A DNA stretch of 49,318 nucleotides from Lachnospiraceae bacterium (GTDB lineage: Bacteria > Bacillota > Clostridia > Lachnospirales > Lachnospiraceae). The notes below the pieces were generated by a model. The model did no database searches. It had not been told where the DNA came from and worked only from the letters and a program-made list of their open reading frames with translations. The translations under genes were made by a program, and so were the position numbers. Shown here piece by piece: positions 7,510-16,708 of this stretch (its first letter is position 1; each line of letters opens with the position of its first letter). The stretch is from assembly GCA_009774145.1 (NCBI GenBank), contig VSND01000027.1, forward strand, positions 1-49,318. Reading direction: 5' to 3'.

Positions 7510-9201
7510 TCAGCAGTAATTCAGTATCCGAAGCTGCAGCCGCCTCTGCCCGCGGAATTCGTTCATCTCCGGATAATACAGGATATGCATCACCGGTTTT
7601 TTCTGCAAATCTTCCAGCACTTCCTGCATACAGCTGCTGAAAAAAATACCTTCCCGCACCGTTTTGCTCTCATCCATGAGTTTCATACGGAGTACATTCT
7701 GATTCTTCCCCAATACACGGGATTCTAAAACAGTCACGTTTCTTGCGGCAAAGACCGGCTTTGTATTGCCTTTTCCGAAGGGCTCCAGAAGCAAAAGCTC
7801 CTCCGTCAGCTTCTCCGACACATGGGAAAAGGGCAGCACCATATCGATATGGATCACCTCGGTCAGATCCGCTGCTGTCAGCGTACAGTTCTCATTGAGC
7901 CGCTCCCGGAAGGTCTCCACCAGCTCTTCCGATATGGACAGCCCGGCGGCCATGGGGTGTCCGCCGTATTTCAGGAACAGTTCCCTGCACCGGCTCATCT
8001 CTTCAAACATGGAATACGCCTCGATGGAGCGGCCGGAGCCTTTTACCGCCTCTTCGCCTTTTGTAAGGACAAAGACCGGCCGGTAATAACGTTCCCGGAT
8101 CCGGCCTGCGATAATCCCCGCCAGACTCTCATGACAGTCCGGCAGATAGACCACCAGTACCCGGTCTTCCTTCCGGGCGCTTCCTTCAATCTGCTCCACT
8201 GCCATCTCCACGCCCTTTTCTGTCAGGGCCTTCCGTTCATCGTTCAGCTCCTTCAGCTCCCCGGCCCGTTCAAGCGCCAGCAAAGGATCTTCCGTGTTCA
8301 GAAGCTCCAGCGCCCGTTTCGCCGTATCCAGCCTCCCGCTGGCATTGATGCAGGGCCCCAGAACAAAGCCGATGTGATATGCACTCAGCCGGTCTCTGGA
8401 AAGCTCATTGGCTTCGATCAGAGCGGACATGCCCGGATGGGCGGTGCGCTGCAGAAGCTTCAGCCCCTCTTTCACCAGAATCCGGTTCTCCCCGGTCAGA
8501 TCCATCACGTCCCCCACCGTGGCAAATGCGGCAAACATCAGAAGGTCCTTGCAGATCAGATCCTCCGGACAGGACAGGCGGCTCCACAGCTCCTGTACCA
8601 GCTTCCACGCCACGGCTGCCCCGCACAGCTTTTTGTACGGATACGGACAGTCCGGCTGTCTGGGATTGACGATGACGTCCGCCTGCGGCACCACGTCCTG
8701 AAGCTCGTGATGGTCCGTCACAATGACCGTCATGCCCATCTCTTTTGCAGCGGCGATCTCCGTCGGCGCCGCGATGCCGTTGTCGCAGGTGACAATCGTA
8801 TCCACGTCCGCTTCCCTGGCCCTGCGGATCAGGTCCAGATTCAGTCCGTAGCCGTCCTTCTTCCGGTCCGGGATATCCGTATCCACTCTGGCTCCGGCCT
8901 TCTCCAGTCCCTTCAGAAGGATATAGGTGGCACAGACTCCGTCGATGTCATAGTCGCCGATGACCCGGATCAACGCCTTCTGCCGGATCTTCTGAAGCAG
9001 CAGATCCGCCGCCTCCGGAATCCCCTTCATGAGAGAAGCCGGATGCAGATCCTTCAGGCCTCCATGCAGATATTCCCTGATTTCCTGTTCTCCTGTGAGA
9101 TCCTTATTGCGGATCAGCCGGGCCGTAAACGGCGTAATCTGAAACCGTTCGCTGATTGCCTGAAAATCGGCTCCTTTCCGGATCTCCATCCATTTTGCCA
9201 T
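7510..9201 (-). CDS. recJ: Single-stranded-DNA-specific exonuclease RecJ
   Basis: DHH-superfamily 5' to 3' exonuclease of 563 aa for recombination and repair. Motifs seen: RVIGDYDIDGVCATY (DHH motif I), TCDNGIAA, VTDHHELQD (the DHH signature proper), GPCINASGRLD and a C-terminal DHHA1 region with KYGGHPMAAGLSI. The C-terminal OB-fold follows to about residue 560. The start at 9201 (MAKWMEIRKG) has GAGAGGAC upstream; the frame extends to 9426 but that part overlaps the GNAT gene and is not supported. Length is near the usual 560-580. A 115 bp gap separates it from apt and 37 bp from the GNAT upstream. Confidence 0.95.
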   Translation of the reverse strand: MAKWMEIRKGADFQAISERFQITPFTARLIRNKDLTGEQEIREYLHGGLKDLHPASLMKGIPEAADLLLQKIRQKALIRVIGDYDIDGVCATYILLKGLEKAGARVDTDIPDRKKDGYGLNLDLIRRAREADVDTIVTCDNGIAAPTEIAAAKEMGMTVIVTDHHELQDVVPQADVIVNPRQPDCPYPYKKLCGAAVAWKLVQELWSRLSCPEDLICKDLLMFAAFATVGDVMDLTGENRILVKEGLKLLQRTAHPGMSALIEANELSRDRLSAYHIGFVLGPCINASGRLDTAKRALELLNTEDPLLALERAGELKELNDERKALTEKGVEMAVEQIEGSARKEDRVLVVYLPDCHESLAGIIAGRIRERYYRPVFVLTKGEEAVKGSGRSIEAYSMFEEMSRCRELFLKYGGHPMAAGLSISEELVETFRERLNENCTLTAADLTEVIHIDMVLPFSHVSEKLTEELLLLEPFGKGNTKPVFAARNVTVLESRVLGKNQNVLRMKLMDESKTVREGIFFSSCMQEVLEDLQKKPVMHILYYPEMNEFRGQRRLQLRILNYC

Positions 9202-9238
9202 AATTTGTCCTCTCCCATCCCAAATATGAAACGCATGC

Positions 9239-9757
9239 TTACAGTTTTTTCTCCAGACAGACCAGCTGCACGTCCGGAATGCCGTTGAACTCGCATGGAA
9301 CCACAGACGCTTCCCGGTATCCGAGTTTTTTATAGAGCGCTCTGGCGCTGCAGTTGCGCTCATTGGTATCCATACGCAGATAAGAGCATCCATGCTCCCG
9401 CGCATAATTCTCATAATATGCCACAAATCGGGTTCCGTATCCCTTTCCCCGCTCCTTCGGCGAGACCACCAGCGTATGCAGCACCATCACCTCCGATTCC
9501 GGCGCCTCATACTTCCAGTCTGCATCCGCATATTCTGCCACCTGTTCCTGATTGATCCGGGCAGCGGCAACGATCCGTCCGTCTTCCTCTTCCACATACA
9601 TATCATTGCACCGGACCGAATCCTCTGCTGTCTTTCTGGAAGGATAGACGCCCCGGATCCAGCCGGTGGTCATCCTGCCCGCTTCATTTTCTGTATGGAT
9701 CGCTTCATAGATCTCCGAGATCTGTTCTACATCCTCTGCTGTGGCTTTCCTGAACAC
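9239..9757 (-). CDS. GNAT family N-acetyltransferase
   Basis: A 172-aa GCN5-related acetyltransferase with acetyl-CoA motif A visible as VVSPKERGKGYGTRF and the motif B tail ERNCSARALYKKLGYRE. The acceptor is unknown. The start is a GTG at 9757: AAAGGAG lies eight bases upstream and the protein then begins VFRKATAEDVEQI, the usual position for GNATs; the frame continues to 9817 without support. It is followed by recJ after 37 bp and preceded by the esterase gene after 70 bp, all on the minus strand. Confidence 0.85.
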   Translation of the reverse strand: MFRKATAEDVEQISEIYEAIHTENEAGRMTTGWIRGVYPSRKTAEDSVRCNDMYVEEEDGRIVAAARINQEQVAEYADADWKYEAPESEVMVLHTLVVSPKERGKGYGTRFVAYYENYAREHGCSYLRMDTNERNCSARALYKKLGYREASVVPCEFNGIPDVQLVCLEKKL

Positions 9758-9827
9758 TGTCTGCACTCCTTTCTTCTTCCGCCTCTCTTTGCAGGCTGTC
9801 AGCGGTCTTTGAATCACCCCTTCGGCC

Positions 9828-10628
9828 TTACTTCAGATCCATATCGATACCCAGCCACCAGCGCAGCACATCCTGAATCTTCGCATCCCAGTATTTCCAC
9901 TGATGATCTCCTGCCGATTCTTCACAGGTCAGATCATACCCCAGTTTCTTCACATGCTCCCATGCATGCAGATTATCCTGGTAGAGAAAATCCTCTGTTC
10001 CGCACCAGGCGTACAGGCGGGGACTCGTCTTTCCTTCTGCCGCCAGCTTTTCCGCCAGAGCAAAGAGATCATTGTCCGATCCTTTCAGCTGCTCCTCACT
10101 GCCGAAAATCCCCTCAAAATACGCTCTCTTCTCTTCGAGCATCTGCCTGTGACAGTCGCTGGCCATATCCAGAGCGCCTGACAGAGACGCCGCCGCTCCA
10201 AAGGTATCGGAAGCGCCGAGTCCCAGCTTCCACGCTCCATAACCTCCCATGGACAGTCCGGCCGCCAGCGTATCCTCTCTTTTATCCGACATGCGCGGAA
10301 AGAATTCTCTGCAGATCCGGGGCAGTTCTTCCGAGACAAAGGTCCAGTACCGCATCCCGTAAGTCGTATCCGTATAAAAGCCAAGATGCGTGGAAGGCAT
10401 CACCACCGCAATTCCCAGTCTGCTCATATACCGCTCGATGGAAGTCCTTCTCTGCCAGACCGTATGGTCGTCGCTCATCCCGTGCAGCAGGTAGACCGTC
10501 TTATAAGAACCGTCCTTTGCCATCCCCTCCATTCCGATCTGTTTACTCGTCTTCTGCGGAAGGATCACATCCATATTCATCCCCATTCCCAGTACATCTG
10601 AGAAAAAGTCCACATGCAATAACGCCAT
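9828..10628 (-). CDS. Alpha/beta hydrolase, esterase D/tributyrin esterase family
   Basis: Predicted cytoplasmic serine esterase of 266 aa. The nucleophile elbow GLSMGGYG places S126, the acid is D213 in CGTEDFLY, and the base is H242 in GDHQWKYW, giving a complete triad. The N-terminal YLLHGMSDD holds the oxyanion-hole region. The protein matches the esterase D / S-formylglutathione hydrolase / EstA (tributyrin esterase) group in length and motif order; the natural substrate is unknown and a short-chain acyl or sugar ester is the family expectation. AGGAGG precedes the ATG. There is no signal peptide. Confidence 0.85.
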   Translation of the reverse strand: MALLHVDFFSDVLGMGMNMDVILPQKTSKQIGMEGMAKDGSYKTVYLLHGMSDDHTVWQRRTSIERYMSRLGIAVVMPSTHLGFYTDTTYGMRYWTFVSEELPRICREFFPRMSDKREDTLAAGLSMGGYGAWKLGLGASDTFGAAASLSGALDMASDCHRQMLEEKRAYFEGIFGSEEQLKGSDNDLFALAEKLAAEGKTSPRLYAWCGTEDFLYQDNLHAWEHVKKLGYDLTCEESAGDHQWKYWDAKIQDVLRWWLGIDMDLK

Positions 10629-10700
10629 TTTATCCGCCTCCTGTCATCATGTTTCCTGCTTGTTCAGGTATCGCCCATATTCATTTTACCATTATCCAAA

Positions 10701-10790
10701 GACGGGCGCCGCAAAGCCCGGCTTCCCGGAATAGAAACAACGCCATACAAAGTTTTATATTCCAGGAAGCCCTGCCGCATGGCGCCCGTC
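10701..10790. repeat. Long imperfect hairpin after secDF
   Basis: An inverted repeat 7 bp past the secDF stop: outer arms GACGGGCGCC and GGCGCCCGTC pair perfectly, and inner GGCTTCC/GGAAGCC and GGAATA/TATTCC also pair, leaving a loop of about 24 bases. On the minus strand only a short TTT follows, so it is not a classic terminator, though it could stabilise the 3' end of the secDF message. Confidence 0.6.
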
Positions 10791-10797
10791 CCGTCAC

Positions 10798-12948
10798 TTA
10801 TGCATCTTTTTTCACACTCTTTGTCTTCATGATATACCACAGCGCTCCTGTGATGCACACAGAAGAATAGGCTCCGCACACGATGCCCACCATCAGCGGA
10901 AGTGCAAACTCCTTGATGGAAGCCACGCCCAGCACATACAGCACCGCCACCATCACGAACGTAGTCAGCGACGTATAGATACTTCTCGTCAGCGTCTGGG
11001 TAATGCTTGCATTGACCACGTCTTCCAGCGTATCCTTTTTCTTCCTTTCCGCCATATTTTCCCGGATACGGTCAAAGATGACGATGGTCGCATTGATGGA
11101 ATATCCCACAATCGTCAGCATGCACGCAATAAAGGTATTGCCCACGGATACCCGCGCCGCCGCATAGAACGCCAGCACAACCAGTACGTCGTGCACCAGC
11201 GCCGCCACCGCACTGGTGGCAAAACGCACATCCTTAAACCGGATCCAGATATAGATCAGCATGCAGACCGTTGCAATCACAACCGCCACAATGGCGTCGT
11301 TTTTCACTTCCTTACTGATGGCGCCACTGATATTTTCCGCCGTGATCGTCGCCTTGTCCACACCGAAGCGCTCTGCCAGTTTTTCATTCAGCGCCTCGCG
11401 TCCGGTCAGATCCAGTTCCTTTGTCTTGATGATCACCTGATTCGTGCCTGCCACCTTCTGGGTCTGGATATCATTGTCACCGGTCACTTCGGACACCGCC
11501 GGAATCACCTGTGCATCAATCTCTTCAATGCTCATATCTTCGTTGAATTCCACCGTTGTGGACGTACCGCCCTGAAATTCCAGACTGTATTCCAGCGCGC
11601 CTCTGCCGGAACCTGCATTGACTCCCATAAGGATCAGGCCGCCTGCAATCACAACCAGGGAAGCCAGGAAGCAGATCTTTTTCTTTCCAAGGAAATCCAC
11701 CTTTTTCTGCTCCTTCGCCATACCGTAGAACTTCACGTCCTGCAGCCCCAGCGCATAGAGTGCGTTCAGCACCAGTCTGGTCACCACCAGCGCCGTAAAC
11801 ATGGATACCACGATACCAAGCGCCAGTGTCTGCGCAAATCCTTTTACACTTCCGGAGCCTTTAAGCGCCAGCACCAGCGCCGCAATCAGCGTGGTGATAT
11901 TGCCGTCGACGATCGCAGACAGCGCCTTCTGAAATCCGATCTTCATGGAAGAGCGCACAGTCTTGCCTGTTGCCAGCTCCTCCCGGATACGCGCAAAAAT
12001 AATGACGTTCGCATCCACCGCCATACCGATGGAGAGGATGATACCTGCGATACCCGGAAGGGTAAGCGTCATGTCAAAACCGTTCAGAAGTCCCAGCACC
12101 AGCCCCACATAAGAAGTCAGCGCAATGCCTGCTGCCAGTCCCATGATCCGGTATGCCGCGATCATAAAGAGTAGCACGAGAAGAAATCCGATGGCTCCTG
12201 CCCGAAGGCTTGTTGCAATCGCCTCCTCTCCAAGCTTTGCTCCCACCACGTTGGAACGCAGTTCCTGCAGTTCCAGCGACAGCGTACCGATCCGAATCGT
12301 AGACGCCAGCTGATCCGCCTCTTCATACGTGAAGCTTCCGCTGATCTGCGCCTGTCCGCTTCCGATGGCTTCATTGACCATCGGCGCGCTGATCACCTCT
12401 CCGTCGTATATAATCGCGATCTGGCTTCCGATATTAGCCGCCGTGGCCACGCCGAATTTTGTTGCGCCTTCATCTGTCAGGGTCAGCGATACCACATATT
12501 CCCTGTTTCCCGTAATCTCGTCGGTTCGAGAACCCGCCTGCGCATCCGCCACATCTGCACCTTCCAGTACAATTGCGCCGTCCATGGTCTGGAACTGAAG
12601 AGAACCCGGTTTGCCAAGTTCCGCCAGAATGCTGTTGGCATCGGTCACACCCGGGATCTCGATGTTGATCCGGTCCGAGCCCTCCTGATACACCTCTGCT
12701 TCCGTGCTGTAGGTTTCCACGCGCTTCTGCAGTTTATAGATCGTATCGGACATGTCCTCCGCAGAAGGCGTTCCCTCTCCCACGGCCTCATACGTAATAC
12801 TCACACCGCCGGCCAGATCCAGCCCCAGCTTAATGTTCCTGGCCGCTCCCGTGCTGCCTTCTCCCCAGCCCACTGCTGCAGTGAACAGCAGAAGCCCTGT
12901 CAGGACAACCGTCAGAAGCAGTGTGATGACTGCTTTGTTTTTCTTCAT
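10798..12948 (-). CDS. secDF: Protein translocase subunit SecDF (fused SecD-SecF)
   Basis: A 716-aa fusion of SecD and SecF, the membrane subunits that use the proton gradient to pull exported proteins across after SecA pushing. The SecD signature KLGLDLAGGVSITYE is at about residue 40, followed by the P1 periplasmic domain, a six-helix block with AGIILSIGMAVDANVIIFAR, then a second half starting near 420 with its own LEYSLEFQGGT and IVGYSINATIVIFDRIREN motifs. The ATG is four bases after the scfB stop, and the AGGAGTG site lies inside the last codons of scfB, so translation is coupled. Placement of secDF directly after the SCIFF genes is a known Clostridia arrangement and suggests a shared role in export. 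Confidence 0.95.
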   Translation of the reverse strand: MKKNKAVITLLLTVVLTGLLLFTAAVGWGEGSTGAARNIKLGLDLAGGVSITYEAVGEGTPSAEDMSDTIYKLQKRVETYSTEAEVYQEGSDRINIEIPGVTDANSILAELGKPGSLQFQTMDGAIVLEGADVADAQAGSRTDEITGNREYVVSLTLTDEGATKFGVATAANIGSQIAIIYDGEVISAPMVNEAIGSGQAQISGSFTYEEADQLASTIRIGTLSLELQELRSNVVGAKLGEEAIATSLRAGAIGFLLVLLFMIAAYRIMGLAAGIALTSYVGLVLGLLNGFDMTLTLPGIAGIILSIGMAVDANVIIFARIREELATGKTVRSSMKIGFQKALSAIVDGNITTLIAALVLALKGSGSVKGFAQTLALGIVVSMFTALVVTRLVLNALYALGLQDVKFYGMAKEQKKVDFLGKKKICFLASLVVIAGGLILMGVNAGSGRGALEYSLEFQGGTSTTVEFNEDMSIEEIDAQVIPAVSEVTGDNDIQTQKVAGTNQVIIKTKELDLTGREALNEKLAERFGVDKATITAENISGAISKEVKNDAIVAVVIATVCMLIYIWIRFKDVRFATSAVAALVHDVLVVLAFYAAARVSVGNTFIACMLTIVGYSINATIVIFDRIRENMAERKKKDTLEDVVNASITQTLTRSIYTSLTTFVMVAVLYVLGVASIKEFALPLMVGIVCGAYSSVCITGALWYIMKTKSVKKDA

Positions 12949-12952
12949 GTTT

Positions 12953-14320
12953 TCACTCCTCGTCTTTCCCGGCCCTTGCCGCCTGTATCATAATGGCGCA
13001 CTCCACGCGTTTTCTCTCCAGTTCGCAGCTGATCTCATATGCTTCGTTGATCGAGCCGTGGAATTTGTACGCGTTTGCCGCGCAGCCGCCACTGCAGTAG
13101 AATCTCGCAAAACAGTTCCTGCACTTTTCTTTGGAATAGACATTGCAGTTCCTGAATTCCTCCCGAAGATCCGTTCTTATGATTCCCTCATCCACATTTC
13201 CCATCCGGTACTTCTCTTCTCCGACGAACTGATGGCACGGATACAGGTCTCCCCAGGGCGTAACTGCCAGATATTCCGTTCCCGAACCGCATCCGGACAG
13301 GCGCTTTGCCACGCAGGGACCGCCGGTCAGATCCAGCATAAAATGAAAGAACGTAAAATCCTCATCCGTCCCATACCGACGCACCATCTCCGCCGCCAGC
13401 CGGTCGTATTCCGCAAAGATCTCCGGCAGATCCTCCGGACGCAGCGCATACTCCTCTTCCTCCGTGCCCACCACCGGCTCCACGGAGATCTGCCGAAATC
13501 CCAGATCTGCCAGATGCAGGACATCTCTGGAAAAATCCCTGTTGTACCTTGTAAAAGTTCCTCTGACGTAATATTTTTCCTGATTCCGGCTGTCTGCCAG
13601 CTTCCGGAACCTGGGAAGCACCAGGTCATAGCTGCCTTTCCCGTTCCGAAACGGACGCATATGGTCATGAACCTCCTTACGGCCGTCGATACTGAGCACC
13701 ACATTGGCCATCTCCCGGTTCACAAACTCCTGCACTTCGTCATTCAGCAAAACGCCGTTGGTCGTCAGGGTAAAACGAAAATTTTTGTTATGGATCTTCT
13801 CCTGCCTGCGTCCATAAGCAACCAGATCCTTTACCACCTGCCAGTTCAGAAGCGGTTCTCCGCCGAAGAAATCCACTTCCAGATTCCTTCGGCTGCCGGA
13901 ATGTTCGATCAGAAAATCCAGCGCCTTCTTTCCCACCTCATAACTCATCAGCGCCCGGCGTCCGTGGTATTCTCCCTCTTCTGCAAAACAGTAGCGGCAA
14001 GCCAGATTACAGTCGTGGGCGATATGCAGGCAGAGCGCCTTTACCACCGGTTTTTTCGCATCCACAATCTCCTGAATGTAGTCCTCATAGATATCCTCGC
14101 TATAAAGCTTTCCTGCAGCAGTCAGTTCTTCCAGATCTGCCGCTCCTTCTCTTAATTCCGCTTCCGGATACCGGCCGGACAAAAGCCGTATGGTCTCTTC
14201 CGGTCCCTTTTCTTTATAATAAGGGATCATATCATAGACCATATCGTCCACCACATGAACCGAACCGCTGTTTACATCCAGGACGATGTTATAACCATTA
14301 TTCTTATACTGGTGAACCAT
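12953..14320 (-). CDS. scfB: SCIFF thioether cross-link-forming radical SAM maturase
   Basis: Radical SAM/SPASM peptide maturase of 455 aa that installs a sactionine-type or related Cys-derived thioether in the SCIFF peptide encoded next door. The SAM cluster cysteines are C104, C108 and C111 in CNLACRYC, followed by FFGGEPLLNW. The SPASM region holds the auxiliary cluster ligands: GPCVAKRLSGCGSGTEYLAV, DLYPCHQF, then CNVYSKEKCRNCFARFYCSGGC and a last C near the end. The N-terminal RRE-like part starts MVHQYKNNGYNIVLDV. Start 14320 has AGGGGAA upstream; the frame is open to 14404 without support. It is the direct neighbour of the precursor gene and overlaps the secDF translation signal. Its function agrees with the CteB enzyme of Clostridium thermocellum. 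Confidence 0.93.
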   Translation of the reverse strand: MVHQYKNNGYNIVLDVNSGSVHVVDDMVYDMIPYYKEKGPEETIRLLSGRYPEAELREGAADLEELTAAGKLYSEDIYEDYIQEIVDAKKPVVKALCLHIAHDCNLACRYCFAEEGEYHGRRALMSYEVGKKALDFLIEHSGSRRNLEVDFFGGEPLLNWQVVKDLVAYGRRQEKIHNKNFRFTLTTNGVLLNDEVQEFVNREMANVVLSIDGRKEVHDHMRPFRNGKGSYDLVLPRFRKLADSRNQEKYYVRGTFTRYNRDFSRDVLHLADLGFRQISVEPVVGTEEEEYALRPEDLPEIFAEYDRLAAEMVRRYGTDEDFTFFHFMLDLTGGPCVAKRLSGCGSGTEYLAVTPWGDLYPCHQFVGEEKYRMGNVDEGIIRTDLREEFRNCNVYSKEKCRNCFARFYCSGGCAANAYKFHGSINEAYEISCELERKRVECAIMIQAARAGKDEE

Positions 14321-14406
14321 ACGTTCCCCTTTCTGCCGCTTTTCACCCTCACGCCATCCGGATGCCGGCACAGGTGTGAAAAGCACTCTATTCTCAGTCT
14401 TCATGA

Positions 14407-14437
14407 AAATAAGCAGCGACGCTGCCGCTGCTCATTT
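14407..14437 (-). terminator. Attenuator hairpin between scfA and scfB
   Basis: A 12 bp stem with one G-U pair (minus strand AAATGAGCAGCG with CGCTGCTTATTT) and a 7-base loop, followed by TTCATG. It lies between the scfA stop at 14468 and the scfB start at 14320. Such partial terminators after a precursor gene let many more peptide transcripts than enzyme transcripts accumulate; the regulatory role is inferred. Confidence 0.6.
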
Positions 14438-14467
14438 ATTCACCTTATGTTCCTGCAGACAGATTTC

Positions 14468-14611
14468 CTATCTGCTGTTCTCGCAGCTCTGATTTCCTAC
14501 CGTGCAGGAAGTCTTGCATGCGGACTGGCAGGATGTCTGGCACTCGCCGCATCCGCCTTTCTTCATGGTCTGCTGCAGGGTCTGCGTATTTAAAGTCTTA
14601 ATGTGTTTCAT
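14468..14611 (-). CDS. scfA: SCIFF peptide precursor (six cysteines in forty-five residues)
   Basis: A 47-codon gene too short for most gene finders. The peptide starts MKHIKTLNTQTLQQTMKKGG and then carries cysteines at 21, 24, 28, 32, 36 and 43, spaced C-x2-C-x3-C-x3-C-x3-C-x6-C, with the C-terminal TVGNQSCENSR. This is the SCIFF pattern, one of the most conserved ribosomal natural-product precursors of Clostridia. In the studied homologue CteA the thioether joins Cys32 and Thr37; both residues stand at the same numbers here. AAGGAGG lies eight bases before the ATG. The biological role of mature SCIFF is unknown in the family; quorum or cell-envelope signalling has been suggested only from conservation. 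Confidence 0.93.
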   Translation of the reverse strand: MKHIKTLNTQTLQQTMKKGGCGECQTSCQSACKTSCTVGNQSCENSR

Positions 14612-14657
14612 CACGTTTCCTCCTTGATCTCTCAGTTATTTCACACGAATTTCTCCC

Positions 14658-14686
14658 AGTATAGCATATACGCCGGAAAATGAAAA
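14658..14686 (-). promoter_or_regulatory. Putative sigma-A promoter of scfA
   Basis: On the minus strand TTTTCA, 17 bases, TATACT, the -10 being close to consensus. It lies 47 bp before the scfA start, in the gap after the MCP gene, and would drive scfA-scfB-secDF. Confidence 0.5.
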
Positions 14687-14694
14687 GACTTTTT

Positions 14695-15636
14695 TCAACG
14701 TTCTTCTTCTCTGACCACCGGCGGAATCTGCGACAGCAGATTGTCCACATCCTCAAACATGGCGCCCTTGGTAGTCCCCAGATGGCTCGCCTTCCGGATA
14801 TGTTTTACCACTTCCTGATACTGCGCCCGGATCTGGTCGAAGAAACCGCGCAGAGACTGAAGGGATCTTCTGGAATCATCAATCACTCCGGAGATCTCCG
14901 TCTGGACTGCCGTCGCTCCGTCCGCCGCCTCGGTAATACAGTTAAACATGGCGCTGGTCTCCTCCACCATCTCCATATTGTGTCCCAGCTCCTGCCTGGA
15001 AGTATGGATGCTGGTATTCAGCTCCTCGGTACCGCGCTCCACCGCATGAACGCCCGAATCCACATCCTTTGCCAGAAACTTGATCTCTTCCGCCAGCTTT
15101 TTCACTTCCGCCGCCACCACGGCAAAGCCTTTTCCCTTCTCTCCGGCACGCGCCGCCTCGATGGATGCATTGATGGCAAGAATATTTGTCTGATCCGCAA
15201 TGGAGACAATGCTGTTCATGCACTGCTTGATCTTCTCCACAGAAGTCTTCAGTTCATCAAACGTACTCTCCATCTGCCCAAAGCAGTCTTCCACCTGCTG
15301 GGAGTTAATCTTCAGCCACTCCACTTCTTTCTTTGCCTGAAGGACAGACTCTGTAATTCCTTTTTTCACATTTTCAAACTGACCGGATACCTCATTGATA
15401 CTGGAAAAAACAGTCTCAAAATCCTCCAGCTTCTGCTGAAAATTCTCCGTTTCTCCAAGCACGCCGTTAAAAGCGCTTCCCACCATTCCCAGCTCCTGCA
15501 GGGACTCCACTTCCTTGCGGACCATGTCTTTCTGGTAATCCTTCAGCACATTGATCACATACAGCACCGGGTACAGGCCTTTTTCTGCCTGCGGCGCTCC
15601 GTCTGTTTTGCTCCGGTTCTTTTTCTGAAACAGCAC
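14695..15636 (-). CDS. Soluble methyl-accepting chemotaxis-type signalling protein
   Basis: A 313-aa protein with a complete MCP signalling tip (IADQTNILAINASIEAARAG, then FAVVAAEVKKLAEE) but no transmembrane segment, no HAMP and no recognisable ligand domain; the first 30 residues are polar. The rest is predicted coiled coil. It would bind CheW/CheA if they exist in this organism; none is in the window. The start is a GTG at 15636 with AAAGGGGGAG upstream; the frame is open to 15669 but this overlaps the FIST gene. It follows the FIST sensor gene by 16 bp, so FIST plus MCP probably form one cytosolic sensing unit in which the FIST protein supplies the ligand-binding part. Confidence 0.85.
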   Translation of the reverse strand: MLFQKKNRSKTDGAPQAEKGLYPVLYVINVLKDYQKDMVRKEVESLQELGMVGSAFNGVLGETENFQQKLEDFETVFSSINEVSGQFENVKKGITESVLQAKKEVEWLKINSQQVEDCFGQMESTFDELKTSVEKIKQCMNSIVSIADQTNILAINASIEAARAGEKGKGFAVVAAEVKKLAEEIKFLAKDVDSGVHAVERGTEELNTSIHTSRQELGHNMEMVEETSAMFNCITEAADGATAVQTEISGVIDDSRRSLQSLRGFFDQIRAQYQEVVKHIRKASHLGTTKGAMFEDVDNLLSQIPPVVREEER

Positions 15637-15652
15637 TTTCCTAACTCCCCCT

Positions 15653-16708
15653 TTACTCAAATACGACACAGGTCATGGACTGATTCACGAACCGGTTGTT
15701 ATAATGTTCTCCATATCCCACAAAACCGGCATGACTGCCAAGCGATCTCATATCATTCAGATACTCTTCCATATAATGCTGATCGCTGAACAGCTTGTAC
15801 CGGAACAGGCAGTTTACCGAAAATACAGCTGACAGCTTCGGAAAATCCTTCTTTATGGAGCCGATGGTTTCCTTTACGATCGCCCTGTAATCTCCAAGTT
15901 CCAGAAGAACCAGTACATCGGAATCATTGACCTGACGGAAACAGGCCAACGCATTCCCGTTCACCTCTTTGATCGAGATGATACAGACATCATCACCATT
16001 CAGTTTTCCAAAAGGATTTTTAAAAGTCTGTGTAGAGATCTGCTGTTCATCGATATGAAGAATGCTCTGATACACCTGCTTCGCAGGCTGTCCGTTCAGA
16101 GACCCCAGTATGTATTTTGCCTTATCCGTGCCGGAAGCGATAAAACGATGGTTCCCCATCTGATGATAAATATTTTCCTTGTAGGTCTTCACCTTTCCGC
16201 CCAGGTTTTTCACCAGTCCGTAAGCCACGGCATCTTCATAGACCCTTCCGTTGGCGGAAACTTTGCCCCCGTCTCCGGTACCTCCCACCAGGGAAATATT
16301 TCTGTGCTTCAGCGCCGTATGGATTGTTGTCAGTACACAGGCGTCATTACCGGAACACAGATCAATGCATACCGTGTCCCGCTGAGAAGCGTCCACTTTC
16401 TTCATATCTTCTTCCATACGCCTGATGTATCTTACCGGCATCACGGACACCTGTTCCAGGACATTCGCCACCGCATGGACGCCGTCCAGAAATGCAATTA
16501 CACTGACGCCGCGCTCCACAACCCTGATATCATAACTCATGCCGATGCATCCTATGCTGGGTACACCGGGATAGAGAGCCTCCAGCTCTTTTACATGTGT
16601 GTCAAACTGTCCATCATTGGAAAAAAGCATGATGAACTGGGGATGGCCAAGACCCTGCACAGCCTCTTTCAGGTTTCCATGACGGCTGGTGCCAAAAAAC
16701 TGCCTCAC
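15653..16708 (-). CDS. FIST-domain sensory protein
   Basis: A soluble 351-aa protein with an N-terminal FIST domain (SIGCIGMSYD near 51-60, VGGTGDGGK near 140) and a FIST-C domain ending GFVGYGEHYNNRFVNQSM. FIST proteins are predicted small-molecule sensors, with amino acids proposed as ligands from genome context; nothing has been shown for this one. The start is a GTG at 16708 with AAAGGAG eight bases before. A strong promoter lies 48 bp upstream. The downstream partner is the membrane-free MCP. Confidence 0.85.
   Translation of the reverse strand: MRQFFGTSRHGNLKEAVQGLGHPQFIMLFSNDGQFDTHVKELEALYPGVPSIGCIGMSYDIRVVERGVSVIAFLDGVHAVANVLEQVSVMPVRYIRRMEEDMKKVDASQRDTVCIDLCSGNDACVLTTIHTALKHRNISLVGGTGDGGKVSANGRVYEDAVAYGLVKNLGGKVKTYKENIYHQMGNHRFIASGTDKAKYILGSLNGQPAKQVYQSILHIDEQQISTQTFKNPFGKLNGDDVCIISIKEVNGNALACFRQVNDSDVLVLLELGDYRAIVKETIGSIKKDFPKLSAVFSVNCLFRYKLFSDQHYMEEYLNDMRSLGSHAGFVGYGEHYNNRFVNQSMTCVVFE

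Noticed and set aside
9392..10870. Long plus-strand open frame (492 codons)
   Set aside because: Antisense to the GNAT, esterase and secDF genes; composition (Ser, Pro, Arg, Cys) is typical of a shadow frame.
12752..14155. Plus-strand open frame (467 codons)
   Set aside because: Antisense to scfB and the start of secDF, both clear; no start signal.
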